Source of the DNA: Streptomyces gardneri
GTDB taxonomy: Bacteria > Actinomycetota > Actinomycetes > Streptomycetales > Streptomycetaceae
Reading direction: 5' to 3'
Assembly (NCBI RefSeq): GCF_006539185.1
Contig: NZ_BJMN01000028.1
Location: 1 to 64,000 of the forward strand
DNA: 64,000 bases
Shown: one piece after another, positions 33,989 through 43,572 of the stretch
How positions within the stretch are numbered: position 1 is the stretch's first letter
Layout: every line of letters starts with the position of its first letter
Notes under the pieces: model-generated
The model's database searches: none
Seen by the model: only the letters and a program-made list of their open reading frames with translations
What the model was told of the DNA's origin: nothing
Made by a program: the position numbers and the translations under genes

Positions 33989-34729
33989 CTAGCGGGCCTC
34001 CGGGGGCCGCTGGCGCGGCATGTTCGGCCGGGTGCCGGGCGGCAGCGGGAAGCGGCCCGACGGGTGGGAGCTCTCCGTGCGCGCGGGCACCACGCCCACC
34101 GACTGGAGCATCAGCGGCGCCGGGCCCGAGCGGAACTCGACCATCCAGTCCGCGGTCTCCGCCCGTACGAGCTCGGTCACGTCCTCCGAGAAGCGGCGCA
34201 GCACGCCGAGACATCGCTCGGCGGCCTCGCTGGCCGTGCCCTCCGTGGGGCCCAGGACCTCGCGGACGCTCTCCGAGGCCCAGTCGAACTGGAGGGCCTG
34301 GAGACGGCGCTGCACGGCCTGTGCGGTCGCCACGTCCCTTATCCAGCCGGACGTCAGCCCGAAGTACCGGTCGCAGGCCAGGCAGGCCGCGCCGATCAGC
34401 AGCGACAGATAGCCCCAGCCGGCCGCGCCCTCGGCCGCCCCGGTCAGGTCGAGCAGCGGCAGCGCGGCGCCCGCGATCACGCCGGCGGCGGTGCCGAGCC
34501 GCAGGATCCGGGCGCCGCGGCGCTTCCAGACGCGGTCGGAGAGGTACCACTCCGCCGTGCGCAGGGCATTCGACTCGACCCAGCGGTACAGCTCGTCGAG
34601 CCGCTCGGCGGGCTCGCCCCAGTCGCCCAGGGGGAACGGCGTACCGGTGAGATCGCGGTCAGGCCGCTCCGTGACTTCCCCGTTCTCCCCGGACTGACCC
34701 GGTGGCTGCATGTCCGGCTGCTGGCTCAC
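33989..34729 (-). CDS. SLATT-domain two-TM protein
   Basis: A 246-residue membrane protein. The core has ELYRWVESNALRTAEWYL and VWKRRGARILRLG, then two close TM helices (LGTAAGVIAGAALPLLDL and GYLSLLIGAACLACDRYFG), then a long helix (IRDVATAQAVQRRLQALQFDW): the pattern of SLATT domains, known as putative membrane-breaching effectors of SMODS/SLOG nucleotide-signalling conflict systems. No nucleotidyltransferase or SLOG gene is adjacent. Start GTG 34729 follows GAGGAGT. The gene next to ybaB-recR appears widely conserved in Streptomyces from memory, so it may be a resident rather than a mobile defence gene. Confidence 0.75.
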   Translation of the reverse strand: MSQQPDMQPPGQSGENGEVTERPDRDLTGTPFPLGDWGEPAERLDELYRWVESNALRTAEWYLSDRVWKRRGARILRLGTAAGVIAGAALPLLDLTGAAEGAAGWGYLSLLIGAACLACDRYFGLTSGWIRDVATAQAVQRRLQALQFDWASESVREVLGPTEGTASEAAERCLGVLRRFSEDVTELVRAETADWMVEFRSGPAPLMLQSVGVVPARTESSHPSGRFPLPPGTRPNMPRQRPPEAR

Positions 34730-34981
34730 CGGGGGACTCCTCTGTTCAGCTCAGCGCGCGTGTCCTTCTGTGACGTGCGGTGCACGTGGTGCCTGCCCTT
34801 CCTACCGCCGAATGGTGGGCGATGGGCCCGGAATCCCGGGATTTCCGCCCGCAAGAGGGTGTTGATCAGGTAGAGAAGCCCGCAGTTTCTCACCCGAAAG
34901 AGTGATGGAGGCAGGGCGGGCGGCGAACACGTAGGCTCGGGCGTACCCGACATTCGGACGTAACGAACCTCAGGAGTGCCC

Positions 34982-35317
34982 GTGATTCCCGGTGGTGGCC
35001 AGCCCAATATGCAGCAGCTTCTCCAGCAGGCCCAGAAGATGCAGCAGGACCTCGCTCGCGCGCAGGCGGAGCTCGCCGCGACCGAGGTGGACGGGCAGGC
35101 GGGCGGTGGCCTGGTCAAGGCGACCGTCACCGGCTCCGGCGAGCTGCGCGGCCTGGTGATCGACCCCAAGGCGGTCGACCCGGAGGACACGGAGACGCTG
35201 GCCGACCTGATCGTGGCCGCCGTCCACGCGGCGAACGAGAACGCGCAGCAGCTCCAGCAGGCGAAGCTGGGCCCGCTGGCGCAGGGCATGGGCGGCATGC
35301 CGGGCCTGGGGTTCTGA
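34982..35317 (+). CDS. YbaB/EbfC family nucleoid-associated protein
   Basis: A 111-residue DNA-binding dimer. [22 protein letters not shown] is the N-terminal tweezer helix, followed by the [28 protein letters not shown] beta hairpin, diagnostic of YbaB. GTG 34982 is chosen over GTG 34976 because AGGAG at 34972-34976 is 5 nt before it and would overlap the other. It precedes recR, a linkage conserved across bacteria, and the pair is probably cotranscribed from TAGGCT at 34932-34937. Confidence 0.93.
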   Translation: MIPGGGQPNMQQLLQQAQKMQQDLARAQAELAATEVDGQAGGGLVKATVTGSGELRGLVIDPKAVDPEDTETLADLIVAAVHAANENAQQLQQAKLGPLAQGMGGMPGLGF

Positions 35318-35397
35318 CTCGTACACCCCGTACACCTTCAAAGGCGCACTTCCAGCCACTACCGTAAGAATCAAGCACCCCCGAGAAGGGCGTTCCG

Positions 35398-35997
35398 TTG
35401 TACGAAGGCGTGGTTCAGGACCTCATCGACGAACTGGGCAGGCTGCCCGGCGTCGGTCCCAAGAGCGCGCAGCGGATCGCCTTCCACATCCTCCAGGCGG
35501 AGCCCACGGATGTACGGCGGCTGGCGCACGCGCTCCTGGAGGTCAAGGAGAAGGTCAGGTTCTGCGCGGTCTGCGGCAACGTGGCACAGCAGGAGCAGTG
35601 CAACATCTGCCGGGACCCGCGGCGCGACCTGACGGTCATCTGCGTGGTCGAGGAGCCGAAGGACGTCGTGGCGATCGAGCGGACCCGCGAGTTCCGGGGG
35701 CGGTACCACGTCCTCGGCGGCGCGATCAGCCCGATCGAGGGCGTCGGCCCTGACGACCTGCGCATCCGGGAGCTCCTCGCACGGCTCGCGGACGGCGCGG
35801 TCACCGAGCTGATCCTCGCCACCGACCCGAACCTGGAGGGCGAGGCCACCGCGACGTACCTGGCGCGGATGATCAAGCCCATGGGCCTGAAGGTGACCCG
35901 CCTCGCGAGCGGACTCCCGGTCGGCGGCGACCTGGAGTACGCCGACGAGGTGACCCTCGGCCGCGCCTTCGAGGGGCGGCGACTGCTAGATGTATGA
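35398..35997 (+). CDS. recR: recombination mediator RecR
   Basis: A 199-residue RecFOR pathway protein helping load RecA on gapped DNA. The N-terminal helix-hairpin-helix has [17 protein letters not shown]; the zinc finger is [16 protein letters not shown] (four Cys); the Toprim domain has [12 protein letters not shown] and [11 protein letters not shown]; the C-terminus has [29 protein letters not shown] 35398 follows GAGAAGGG. All functional residues are present. Confidence 0.97.
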   Translation: MYEGVVQDLIDELGRLPGVGPKSAQRIAFHILQAEPTDVRRLAHALLEVKEKVRFCAVCGNVAQQEQCNICRDPRRDLTVICVVEEPKDVVAIERTREFRGRYHVLGGAISPIEGVGPDDLRIRELLARLADGAVTELILATDPNLEGEATATYLARMIKPMGLKVTRLASGLPVGGDLEYADEVTLGRAFEGRRLLDV

Positions 35998-36041
35998 CGA
36001 GGACCGAGCCCACGCAGGTGCGCCCCGAGGAAGGCTTCTCG

Positions 36042-36701
36042 ATGTCTGACGCCACGCTTCACTCCGTCACGCAGGACCCCGACGACTTCGCGGTCCAGAT
36101 CGCCGACTCGATCGAGAGCTTCATCGTCGCGACCACGGAGGTCGCGAAGGGCGACGAGCCTGACAGCGCGGTGCCGTTCATGCTGCTGGAGATCTCGCAG
36201 CTGCTGCTCGCGGGCGGGCGGCTCGGCGCGCACGAGGACATCGTCCCCGACGAGCGGTACGAGCCGGACACCGGTCCGGAGCCGGACGTGGACGACCTCC
36301 GCGAGCGGTTCGCGGTCATGCTGGACCCGGTCGACGTCTTCTCCGAGGTCTTCGACCCGTACGAGCCGCGCAAGGCCCCCGTGCCGGCGCGGATCTCCGA
36401 CAACATCGCCGACATCGTCACCGACCTCCGGCATGGCCTGGCGCACTACCGCGCGGGCCGCACCAGCGAGGCACTGTGGTGGTGGCAGTTCTCGTACTTC
36501 TCCAACTGGGGCCCCACCGCATCGGCCACCCTCCGCGCCCTCCAGTCCCTGGTCGCGCACGTCCGCCTCGACCAGCCCCTGGCCGAGCTGGACGGCCTCG
36601 ACACGGACGAGGACCTGACGGAGGACGACCTCGCGGAGGAGGCGGGCCGCGTGATGCTGGAGGAGATCGCGGCCCCGCTGGGGCTGCGGTCGAAGAAGTA
36701 G
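36042..36701 (+). CDS. DUF5063 family protein
   Basis: A 219-residue acidic cytoplasmic protein of a family conserved downstream of recR in Streptomyces; function unknown. FAVQIADSIESFIVATTEVAKG and AGRTSEALWWWQFSYFSNWGPTASATLRALQSL are typical. ATG 36042 follows GAGGAAGG at 36027-36034. The gap from recR is only 44 bases, so it is probably in the ybaB-recR transcript. Confidence 0.85.
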   Translation: MSDATLHSVTQDPDDFAVQIADSIESFIVATTEVAKGDEPDSAVPFMLLEISQLLLAGGRLGAHEDIVPDERYEPDTGPEPDVDDLRERFAVMLDPVDVFSEVFDPYEPRKAPVPARISDNIADIVTDLRHGLAHYRAGRTSEALWWWQFSYFSNWGPTASATLRALQSLVAHVRLDQPLAELDGLDTDEDLTEDDLAEEAGRVMLEEIAAPLGLRSKK

Positions 36702-36736
36702 AGGTCTGTGTCGTCCCCTCCTGCCATCATGGGCTG

Positions 36737-38734
36737 ATGACTGGGGGAGCGGGCAGGGCCGACGCGTCCGGCGACCGTTCCGTCGCGGCGGGCGGGGGAA
36801 TCGGGCGCGTCAACACCGGTGACTTCGTCACCCAGGTGGAGAACGCGACGCTGCTGCCGCCGGAGGCGCTCACCGTCTCCCCGGCAGGGCTGGTCCATCT
36901 CCCCGAGCGGACGCAGCTGTTCGTGGGCCGCGCCCGTGAACTCGCCCTGCTGGACGAGGGCGTGGGCATCCAGGTCCTCTGCGGGCTCGGCGGCATCGGG
37001 AAGTCGACGCTGGCGGCGCGCTGGGCGGCGGACCGGGTGGCCGACCACACCGTCGTCTGGTGGATCACGGCCGAGACGCCCGCCGAACTCGACGCGGGCC
37101 TCGCCGACCTGGCGCGGGCCATGCAGCCCGGTGTCGTCGGCGTCCTGCCCGAAGACGCCCTGCGCGAGCGGGCGTTGCAGTGGCTGGCCACGAACCACGA
37201 CTGGCTCCTCGTCCTCGACAACGTCTCCACCCCGGCCGACCTCCGCCCGCTGCTGGCGCGGGTCGGGAGCGGCCGGATCGTCGTCACCTCACGGCGGGCG
37301 AGCGGCTGGCAGGACGTCGCGCGGACGGTGGTCCTGGACGTCCTGGATCCGGAGGAGGCGGCGGAGCTCTTCACCGGGGTGTGCGCCTCCGACGACGGAC
37401 TCGGCCCGCTCTGCGCGGAGTTGGGTCATCTGCCCCTCGCGCTGAAGCAGGCGGCCGCGTACTGCGCGGAGGCCGGCATCACCCCGCGTACGTACCAGGG
37501 GCTGCTCGCGGAGTATCCGGGGGAGATGTTCGCGGCTACGGCGGAGGGCGGCGAGGCGGCGCGGACTCTGGCCCGGGTCTGGCAGGTGACCCTGGACCGG
37601 CTCACGGACACCCCGCGCGCCGCCCTCGTACTCCGGATCATCGCCTGGTGGGCGCCTGAGGGGATCCCACGCCGGCTCCTGGATCCGCTGGGGACACCGC
37701 TGGAGGTCACGGAGGCGGTGCGGCGGCTGGCCGCGCACAGCATGATCACGCTCAGGGGCGGGGAGCTGAGCGTGCACCGGCTGGTGCAGGCGGTGGTCAG
37801 GGCGGACCCGAGGGAGTCGACGGGGGTGGCGCGCGAGCTGGCCACAAGGGTGTTGCACGCCGGCATATCCCTCTCGGGGATCGGTGCGGATCGGCACACC
37901 GCGGTGCACGTGGAGGCGTTGGCCGGACACACAGCCCCGGCCGACGACACCGACGTGGCAGCCGAGTTGTTCGAGACGGTCGCCTTGTACCTCGGCAGGG
38001 TCACGGCCGCCGACCGGGCCCTGCCGCTGTTCGTACGGGCCCTGGACTCCCTGCGCAGGATCCACGGTCAGGACCACCCGCGGACGCTGGAGGCGCTGCA
38101 GATCCTCGCTCTGACCGTGGACATGTCGGACAACGGGGCCCAGATGGCCGCGGACATGCTGACGGAGGGCCTCGCGGGCCAGCTGCGTGTCTTCGGGCCC
38201 GACGATCCCCGCACGCTGGCGGCCCGCGGACATCTGGCCCGGGTGCTCGGGGCGAGCGACCCGGAGCGGGCGCATGCGTTGCTCCGGGAGAACGTCGAGC
38301 ACTGCCACCGTGCCTTGGGGCCGATGCATCCGCAGACGATCTCTGCCCGGTACGACCTGGTGATCGGCTCCGCGTCCGCCACGGGCGCCGACGTGGCGGC
38401 GCTGGAGGAGCTCGTCGCCGATGCCGGGCGAGCGTCGCCCGAGGATCCCCTCCTGCGGGACAACATCAAAAGCTCCCTCATCATGCGGCTCGCGGTCGCC
38501 GGAGACACAGATCGTGCGCTTGTCCTCTCGGCGGAAGCCATCGAGGACTCCCACCGTCGCTACGGTCCCGAGGACTCGCGCACGCTCATGGCGCGCGTGG
38601 TCGAGGCCGACGTCCTCCAGCACGGCGGGCAGGCGGAACGTGCCCGCATCCTGATCGCCGCACTGCTGGAGGACTGCCTGCGGACCGTCGGGGAGTGCGA
38701 ACTGACCCAACTTCTCCGTGTGATGCAGGCTTAA
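36737..38734 (+). CDS. NLR-like STAND protein: glycine motif, NB-ARC ATPase, TPR
   Basis: A 665-residue predicted signal-transducing ATPase. Residues 10-29 contain ASGDRSVAAGGGIGRVNTGD, a peptide shared with the next two proteins. The NB-ARC region follows: P-loop GLGGIGKST (83-91), Walker B WLLVLDN (156-162), RIVVTSRRA sensor, LPLALKQAAAYC, and HRLVQAV at the winged-helix end. C-terminal tetratricopeptide-type repeats have FGPDDPRTLAARG and LGPMHPQTISARY. CATCAT at 36725-36730 lies 6 nt before the ATG, a leaderless promoter. No enzymatic effector domain is fused, so output probably passes through the N-terminal motif. Confidence 0.88.
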   Translation: MTGGAGRADASGDRSVAAGGGIGRVNTGDFVTQVENATLLPPEALTVSPAGLVHLPERTQLFVGRARELALLDEGVGIQVLCGLGGIGKSTLAARWAADRVADHTVVWWITAETPAELDAGLADLARAMQPGVVGVLPEDALRERALQWLATNHDWLLVLDNVSTPADLRPLLARVGSGRIVVTSRRASGWQDVARTVVLDVLDPEEAAELFTGVCASDDGLGPLCAELGHLPLALKQAAAYCAEAGITPRTYQGLLAEYPGEMFAATAEGGEAARTLARVWQVTLDRLTDTPRAALVLRIIAWWAPEGIPRRLLDPLGTPLEVTEAVRRLAAHSMITLRGGELSVHRLVQAVVRADPRESTGVARELATRVLHAGISLSGIGADRHTAVHVEALAGHTAPADDTDVAAELFETVALYLGRVTAADRALPLFVRALDSLRRIHGQDHPRTLEALQILALTVDMSDNGAQMAADMLTEGLAGQLRVFGPDDPRTLAARGHLARVLGASDPERAHALLRENVEHCHRALGPMHPQTISARYDLVIGSASATGADVAALEELVADAGRASPEDPLLRDNIKSSLIMRLAVAGDTDRALVLSAEAIEDSHRRYGPEDSRTLMARVVEADVLQHGGQAERARILIAALLEDCLRTVGECELTQLLRVMQA

Positions 38735-38764
38735 CCTCCTGCGGAGCGCTGTCATCATGGGTGC

Positions 38765-39205
38765 ATGGCAGCGCAGATACGGTCGAAGGCAGTGCTGTGG
38801 AGCGGTGCCGGCATCGGTGTCGTCGGGATCGGCGCGCTGATCGCCGTCGCGGTCACCGACCTCGGGAAGGCCGACCAGCTCGCGAGCGTCGTCGGCGCCG
38901 TGCTGGCGGCCGCCGGTCTCGGGCTCACCCTCTGGGGGCAGTTCGGGAATGGCGGCGTGACCACACCGGCCCCGACCGCCCCGGTCGTGACCGCCTCCGG
39001 CGCCGGTTCCGTCGCCGCCGGCGGGAACATCGGGTCCGTGGTGACGGGCGGCAGCGGTACGAGCCCGGCGCCCGCACCCGCACCCGCGGCACCGGCACCG
39101 GCCCCGGCACCCGCGCGGCCCGCCCCCGGCTCCGTCACCGCCTCCGGTGACCGGTCCGTCGCGGCGGGCGGCGACATCGGGAGTGTGTCCACGGGCGACG
39201 CGTGA
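38765..39205 (+). CDS. two-TM protein with two copies of the NLR glycine motif
   Basis: A 146-residue membrane protein. Two adjacent TM helices (residues about 11-31 and 38-58) are followed by a Pro/Ala linker and two copies of the peptide found at the N-termini of the flanking ATPases: GSVAAGGNIGSVVTGG (residues 81-96) and ASGDRSVAAGGDIGSVSTGD (126-145), the second at the extreme C-terminus. CATCAT (38753-38758) sits 6 nt before the ATG, identical to the upstream gene. The stop overlaps the next gene start (GTGA). I infer a membrane effector or anchor recruited by motif-motif contact. Confidence 0.85.
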   Translation: MAAQIRSKAVLWSGAGIGVVGIGALIAVAVTDLGKADQLASVVGAVLAAAGLGLTLWGQFGNGGVTTPAPTAPVVTASGAGSVAAGGNIGSVVTGGSGTSPAPAPAPAAPAPAPAPARPAPGSVTASGDRSVAAGGDIGSVSTGDA

Positions 39206-41121
39206 GCGGGGACGTATCCGCCTCGGGGGACCGGTCCGTCGCGGCCGGTGGGGACATCGGGTGGGTGCACACCGGGGACCGGGTGACCGTGCTGCCGGCG
39301 GAGGCCCTCGGGCCGTTGGTCTGCCCGCCCGGACTCGTCAGCGTGCCCCGCAAGGCCGCCCACTTCGTGGGGCGCGGCGAGGAGGGCGACCTGCTCGACC
39401 GGGAGGCGGAGACCGTCGTGATCTGCGGCCTCGGCGGGGTGGGCAAGTCCTCGCTCGCCGCCCGCTGGGCCCTCCGGCAGGCGGCACACCGCAACCCCGT
39501 CTGGTGGATCACCGCCGAGAGCCGGGCCGACGTGGACGCCGGGCTCGCGGCCCTCGCCGTCGCGATGCAGCCCGCGCTGATCGACGTACTCCCGCAGGAG
39601 GCCCTGCGCGAGCGGGCGTTGCAGTGGCTGTCGGCGCACGACGGCTGGCTGCTCGTCCTCGACAACGTCACCGACCCCGGAGACGTGGCCGATCTGCTGG
39701 CCCGGGCCGGCCGCGGGCGGGTCGTCGTCACGAGCCGTACGACCGACGCCTGGTACGGGATCGGGCGGGTCCTCACGCTGCCCGTCCTGCCGGCCGCCGA
39801 AGCCGTCGAGCTGTTCACCCGCGTCGCCACCCACACGGGCCCCCGCGACACGACCGGCGCCGAGCGGCTCTGCGAGACCCTCGGCCAGCTGCCGCTGGCC
39901 GTCGAGATCGCTGCCGCGTACTGCGGCCGCACGGCCACGCCCCCGCTCGCGTACCTGGCGGAGCTGGGCCGGAGCGGCGGCCCCGGCGACGCGGAGGAGG
40001 CCGTCGCCCGCACCCTGCGCGTCACGCTCAACCGGCTGTCCGCCACGGTCCCGTACGCGTCGGGGATCCTCCGGATGGTCGGCTGGTTCGCCCCCGACCG
40101 GATTCCCGCAATGCTCCTGCCGCCGTTCCCCGGCACCCGGGAGGCGCTCGGGGAGCTGGCCGCGCACAGCATGATCACCCTGCACGAGGACGGTTCGGTG
40201 TCCGTCCACCGGCTCGTGCAGGCCATCGCCCGCCGTCCGCCGCCCGGGGGCGAGCGCGAGTGGCCAGGGGTGACCGAACGGGCCCGCAGGCTCGCGCAGA
40301 CGGCGTTCGGTCACGCCGCACCGCTGGACAGCGTGGAGCCGGCCCACTGGGAGACGTGGCGGGTGCTGGTGCCGCACGTCGAGGCGTATCTGCGGCACAC
40401 CGACCCCGCGGAGGACAACGACGCCCTGCTTCCCGTACTCGGCGCCGCGGGCGCGTACCTGAGCCTGAACATGCGGTACGAGGAGGCGGCCGACGTGTAC
40501 GAGCGCACGCTGGCCGGCTGTGAGCGGCTGTTCGGCGCGGACGATCCGGCCACCCTCGGCCTGCGCGGCGCACTGGCCGAGACCCTCGCCTCGGCGGGAC
40601 GCGCGGACGAGGCGATCGAGGCGGCGGCCGAGCTGGTGCGGAGCATGACCGACGTGCTGGGGCCCGACGACACGAACACGCTCAAGGCGAGGTGCTGCCT
40701 CGCGACGGCCCATGTGAAGGCCGGGCTGATCCACAGGGCGGTCTCCCTTCAGGAGAGCGTGCTCGTGGACATGGCCCGCGTCCTGGGCGCGAAGGACCGG
40801 GAGACGCTGCTGGCCTGCTCCGAGCTCGCCGGGATCTACCGGGCCGCCGACCGGATCCACGACGCCCTCGCGCTGGGCGCGCACGCGGCGGCCGTGATGA
40901 GCGTCGTCTTCGGCGAGGAGGACCTGGACACCCTGATCACCCGGATCAACCTGACCGGGCTGTACGCCGGAGCGGGGGCGACGGACCGGGCCCGCGCCGA
41001 CTACGCGGAGCTGCTGGCCGTCTGCGTACGCCTCCTCGGCGACGACCATCCGTACACCGTGCACGTACGCGACGCCCTCGACGCGCAGGGGCCGGACGGC
41101 GCCGCGCAGGGGTCGCAATGA
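39202..41121 (+). CDS. second NLR-like STAND protein: glycine motif, NB-ARC ATPase, TPR
   Basis: A 639-residue homologue of the protein at 36737-38734. Residues 7-26 carry ASGDRSVAAGGDIGWVHTGD; P-loop GLGGVGKSS (76-84), WLLVLDNV Walker B, RVVVTSRTT, LPLAVEIAAAYC and HRLVQAI follow. The TPR tail has LGPDDTNTLKARC, LGAKDRETLLACS, FGEEDLDTLITR and LGDDHPYTVHV. GTG 39202 overlaps the two-TM gene by 4 nt, so the pair is coupled. Exactly 30 consecutive bases (39601-39630) are identical to 37157-37186 in the first copy, pointing to duplication with recent conversion or strong constraint. Confidence 0.88.
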   Translation: MSGDVSASGDRSVAAGGDIGWVHTGDRVTVLPAEALGPLVCPPGLVSVPRKAAHFVGRGEEGDLLDREAETVVICGLGGVGKSSLAARWALRQAAHRNPVWWITAESRADVDAGLAALAVAMQPALIDVLPQEALRERALQWLSAHDGWLLVLDNVTDPGDVADLLARAGRGRVVVTSRTTDAWYGIGRVLTLPVLPAAEAVELFTRVATHTGPRDTTGAERLCETLGQLPLAVEIAAAYCGRTATPPLAYLAELGRSGGPGDAEEAVARTLRVTLNRLSATVPYASGILRMVGWFAPDRIPAMLLPPFPGTREALGELAAHSMITLHEDGSVSVHRLVQAIARRPPPGGEREWPGVTERARRLAQTAFGHAAPLDSVEPAHWETWRVLVPHVEAYLRHTDPAEDNDALLPVLGAAGAYLSLNMRYEEAADVYERTLAGCERLFGADDPATLGLRGALAETLASAGRADEAIEAAAELVRSMTDVLGPDDTNTLKARCCLATAHVKAGLIHRAVSLQESVLVDMARVLGAKDRETLLACSELAGIYRAADRIHDALALGAHAAAVMSVVFGEEDLDTLITRINLTGLYAGAGATDRARADYAELLAVCVRLLGDDHPYTVHVRDALDAQGPDGAAQGSQ

Positions 41122-41182
41122 TCACCCAGTGAGCTTCGAATCTCACCATGCGATATCACGCGGGCCTTTTCCGGTCCCTCGT

Positions 41183-41188
41183 TAGACT
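41183..41188 (+). promoter_or_regulatory. TAGACT -10 element for the aspartokinase operon
   Basis: A good -10 hexamer 48 bases before the aspartokinase GTG, with GAGGAG as ribosome site. No lysine riboswitch fold is recognisable in the short leader, consistent with feedback control at the enzyme level. Confidence 0.5.
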
Positions 41189-41236
41189 GAGCCGATCGCA
41201 GCGCCGGCTGCGGCACACACTGAGCGAGGAGCGCAC

Positions 41237-42508
41237 GTGGGCCTTGTCGTGCAGAAGTACGGAGGCTCCTCCGTTGCCGATGCCGAAGGCATCAAGCGCG
41301 TCGCCAAGCGGATCGTGGACACCAAGAAGGACGGCCATCAGGTCGTCGTCGTGGTTTCCGCGATGGGCGACACGACGGACGAGCTGATCGATCTCGCCGA
41401 GCAGGTATCCCCGATCCCTGCCGGGCGAGAGTTCGACATGCTGCTGACCGCCGGAGAGCGGATCTCCATGGCCCTGCTGGCCATGGCGATCAAAAACCTG
41501 GGCCACGAGGCCCAGTCGTTCACGGGCAGCCAGGCAGGTGTCATCACCGACTCGGTCCACAACAAAGCGCGCATCATCGATGTCACGCCGGGCCGGATCC
41601 GTACCGCCCTCGACGAGGGCAACATCGCCATCGTCGCCGGCTTCCAGGGTGTGTCCCAGGACAAGAAGGACATCACCACCCTGGGTCGTGGTGGTTCCGA
41701 CACGACCGCCGTGGCGCTCGCCGCCGCGCTCGACGCCGAGGTCTGCGAGATCTACACCGACGTCGACGGTGTCTTCACGGCCGACCCGCGCGTCGTGAAG
41801 AAGGCGAAGAAGATCGACTGGATCTCCTTCGAGGACATGCTGGAGCTCGCCGCCTCCGGCTCCAAGGTGCTGCTGCACCGGTGCGTCGAGTACGCGCGCC
41901 GCTACAACATCCCGATCCACGTCCGCTCGTCCTTCTCGGGACTGCAGGGCACGTGGGTCAGCAACGAACCGCAAGGAGCCCAGAAGGTGGAGCAGGCCAT
42001 CATCTCGGGTGTCGCCCACGACACCTCCGAGGCGAAGATCACCGTTGTCGGCGTGCCGGACAAGCCGGGTGAGGCCGCGGCCATCTTCCGCGCCGTCGCG
42101 GACGCCGAGATCAACATCGACATGATCGTGCAGAACGTGTCCGCCGCCTCCACGGGCCTCACGGACATCTCCTTCACCCTCCCCAAGGCCGAGGGCCGCA
42201 AGGCTCTCGACGAGCTGGAGAAGGCGAAGAGCGCGATCGGTTTCGACTCGCTCCGCTACGACGACCAGATCGGCAAGATCTCCCTGGTCGGCGCCGGTAT
42301 GAAGACGAACCCGGGCGTCACCGCGGACTTCTTCAAGGCGCTCTCCGACGCGGGCGTGAACATCGAGCTCATCTCGACCTCCGAGATCCGCATCTCGGTC
42401 GTCACCCGCGCCGACGACGTCAACGAGGCCGTGCGCGCCGTCCACACCGCCTTCGGTCTGGACAGCGACTCGGACGAGGCCGTCGTCTATGGAGGCACCG
42501 GCCGATGA
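41237..42508 (+). CDS. lysC: aspartokinase, alpha subunit
   Basis: Phosphorylates aspartate, first step to lysine, threonine, methionine and diaminopimelate. The 423 residues match the actinobacterial alpha/beta type. The kinase domain shows [35 protein letters not shown] and [13 protein letters not shown]; two ACT domains follow ([55 protein letters not shown]) for lysine plus threonine feedback. GTG 41237 follows GAGGAG. The stop overlaps asd by ATGA. Confidence 0.96.
   Translation: MGLVVQKYGGSSVADAEGIKRVAKRIVDTKKDGHQVVVVVSAMGDTTDELIDLAEQVSPIPAGREFDMLLTAGERISMALLAMAIKNLGHEAQSFTGSQAGVITDSVHNKARIIDVTPGRIRTALDEGNIAIVAGFQGVSQDKKDITTLGRGGSDTTAVALAAALDAEVCEIYTDVDGVFTADPRVVKKAKKIDWISFEDMLELAASGSKVLLHRCVEYARRYNIPIHVRSSFSGLQGTWVSNEPQGAQKVEQAIISGVAHDTSEAKITVVGVPDKPGEAAAIFRAVADAEINIDMIVQNVSAASTGLTDISFTLPKAEGRKALDELEKAKSAIGFDSLRYDDQIGKISLVGAGMKTNPGVTADFFKALSDAGVNIELISTSEIRISVVTRADDVNEAVRAVHTAFGLDSDSDEAVVYGGTGR
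41987..42508 (+). CDS. aspartokinase beta subunit from an internal in-frame start
   Basis: An internal GTG at 41987 with AAGGAG at 41973-41978 (8-nt spacing) begins a 173-residue product [17 protein letters not shown], consisting only of the two ACT regulatory domains. Corynebacterium glutamicum lysC makes a 172-residue beta subunit from the equivalent internal GTG, so an alpha2beta2 enzyme is expected. The strong ribosome site inside a coding region is the main support. Confidence 0.8.
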   Translation: MEQAIISGVAHDTSEAKITVVGVPDKPGEAAAIFRAVADAEINIDMIVQNVSAASTGLTDISFTLPKAEGRKALDELEKAKSAIGFDSLRYDDQIGKISLVGAGMKTNPGVTADFFKALSDAGVNIELISTSEIRISVVTRADDVNEAVRAVHTAFGLDSDSDEAVVYGGTGR

Positions 42509-43572
42509 CGCCGAAGCCGACGCTCGCGGTCGTCGGTGCGACCGGAGCCGTCGGCTCGGTGATGCTCCAGATGCTCACGCACCACGCGGACGTCTGGGGC
42601 GAGATACGTCTGCTCGACACCCCGGGGGCGGCCGGCTCCAAGGCCGCCGTCCGCGGGGTGGAGTGCGAGGTCCTCGCGCTCGACGAGGACTCCGAGGAGT
42701 CCCTGGACGGCGTCGATTTGGCGCTCTTCCTCGTGCCCGAGGAGGTGGCCGCCCGGTGGGCGCCCGTCGCCGTCGCCAAGGGCGCGGTCGTCGTGGACAC
42801 CTCCGCGGCCTTCCGGGGCGACCCGGACGTGCCGCTCGTCGTCCCCGAGGTCAACGCCCACGCGGCGCGCGTACGCCCCCGGGGCATCGTCGCGAGCCCC
42901 GGCTGCACCACGCTCGCGCTGATCGCCGCCGTGGGCGCGCTGCACGCCGAGTTCGGGGTCGCCGAACTGGTCGTCACCGCCCAGCAGGCGGCGAGCGGCG
43001 CCGGTGCCGGACAGGCGGGCGTCGACGCGCTCCGCGCGCAGCTGGGTCTGGTGGCCGGCGACGGCGAACTCGGTACGCAGCCCGGCGACGTCCGACGGGC
43101 CGTCGGCGAGAACTCCGGACCGTTCCCCGGGCCCCTCGCGCTCAACGTCCTGCCCTGGTCGGGCACGGCCGGCGAGGACGGCGCCTCCTCGGAGGAGGAG
43201 CGCGTCCGGGACGAGACCCGCAGGGTCCTCGGCCTGCCCGGGCTGCGGATCGCCGCGACCTGTCTGCGCGTCCCCGTCGTGAGCGGCCACTCCGTCTCCG
43301 TCCACGCGCGTTTCGAACACCCCGTCACGGTCGGGCGTGCGCACGAGGTCCTGGCGACCTCGCCGGGGGTCGTGCTGTACGACGATCCCGCGGCGGGCGA
43401 CTTCCCCACCCCGGCCGACGTCGTCGGCACCGATCCCGCGTGGGTCGGACGGGTGCGGCGCTCGATGGACGACGAGCGCGCCCTCGACTTCTTCGTCTGC
43501 GCCGACAACCTCCGCAAGGGCGCCGCGCTCAACGCGCTGCAGATCGCGGAATCGGTTGTCACGGATTTGTAG
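42505..43572 (+). CDS. asd: aspartate-semialdehyde dehydrogenase
   Basis: NADPH-dependent reduction of aspartyl phosphate to aspartate semialdehyde. The 355 residues include [16 protein letters not shown] (nucleotide binding), ASPGCTT with the catalytic cysteine, and [15 protein letters not shown] with the catalytic histidine. The cysteine context is PGCTT rather than the usual PNCST of Gram-positive enzymes, and the middle segment is divergent, so this may be a specialised paralogue. ATG 42505 overlaps the aspartokinase stop, forming the lysC-asd operon. Confidence 0.92.
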   Translation: MTPKPTLAVVGATGAVGSVMLQMLTHHADVWGEIRLLDTPGAAGSKAAVRGVECEVLALDEDSEESLDGVDLALFLVPEEVAARWAPVAVAKGAVVVDTSAAFRGDPDVPLVVPEVNAHAARVRPRGIVASPGCTTLALIAAVGALHAEFGVAELVVTAQQAASGAGAGQAGVDALRAQLGLVAGDGELGTQPGDVRRAVGENSGPFPGPLALNVLPWSGTAGEDGASSEEERVRDETRRVLGLPGLRIAATCLRVPVVSGHSVSVHARFEHPVTVGRAHEVLATSPGVVLYDDPAAGDFPTPADVVGTDPAWVGRVRRSMDDERALDFFVCADNLRKGAALNALQIAESVVTDL

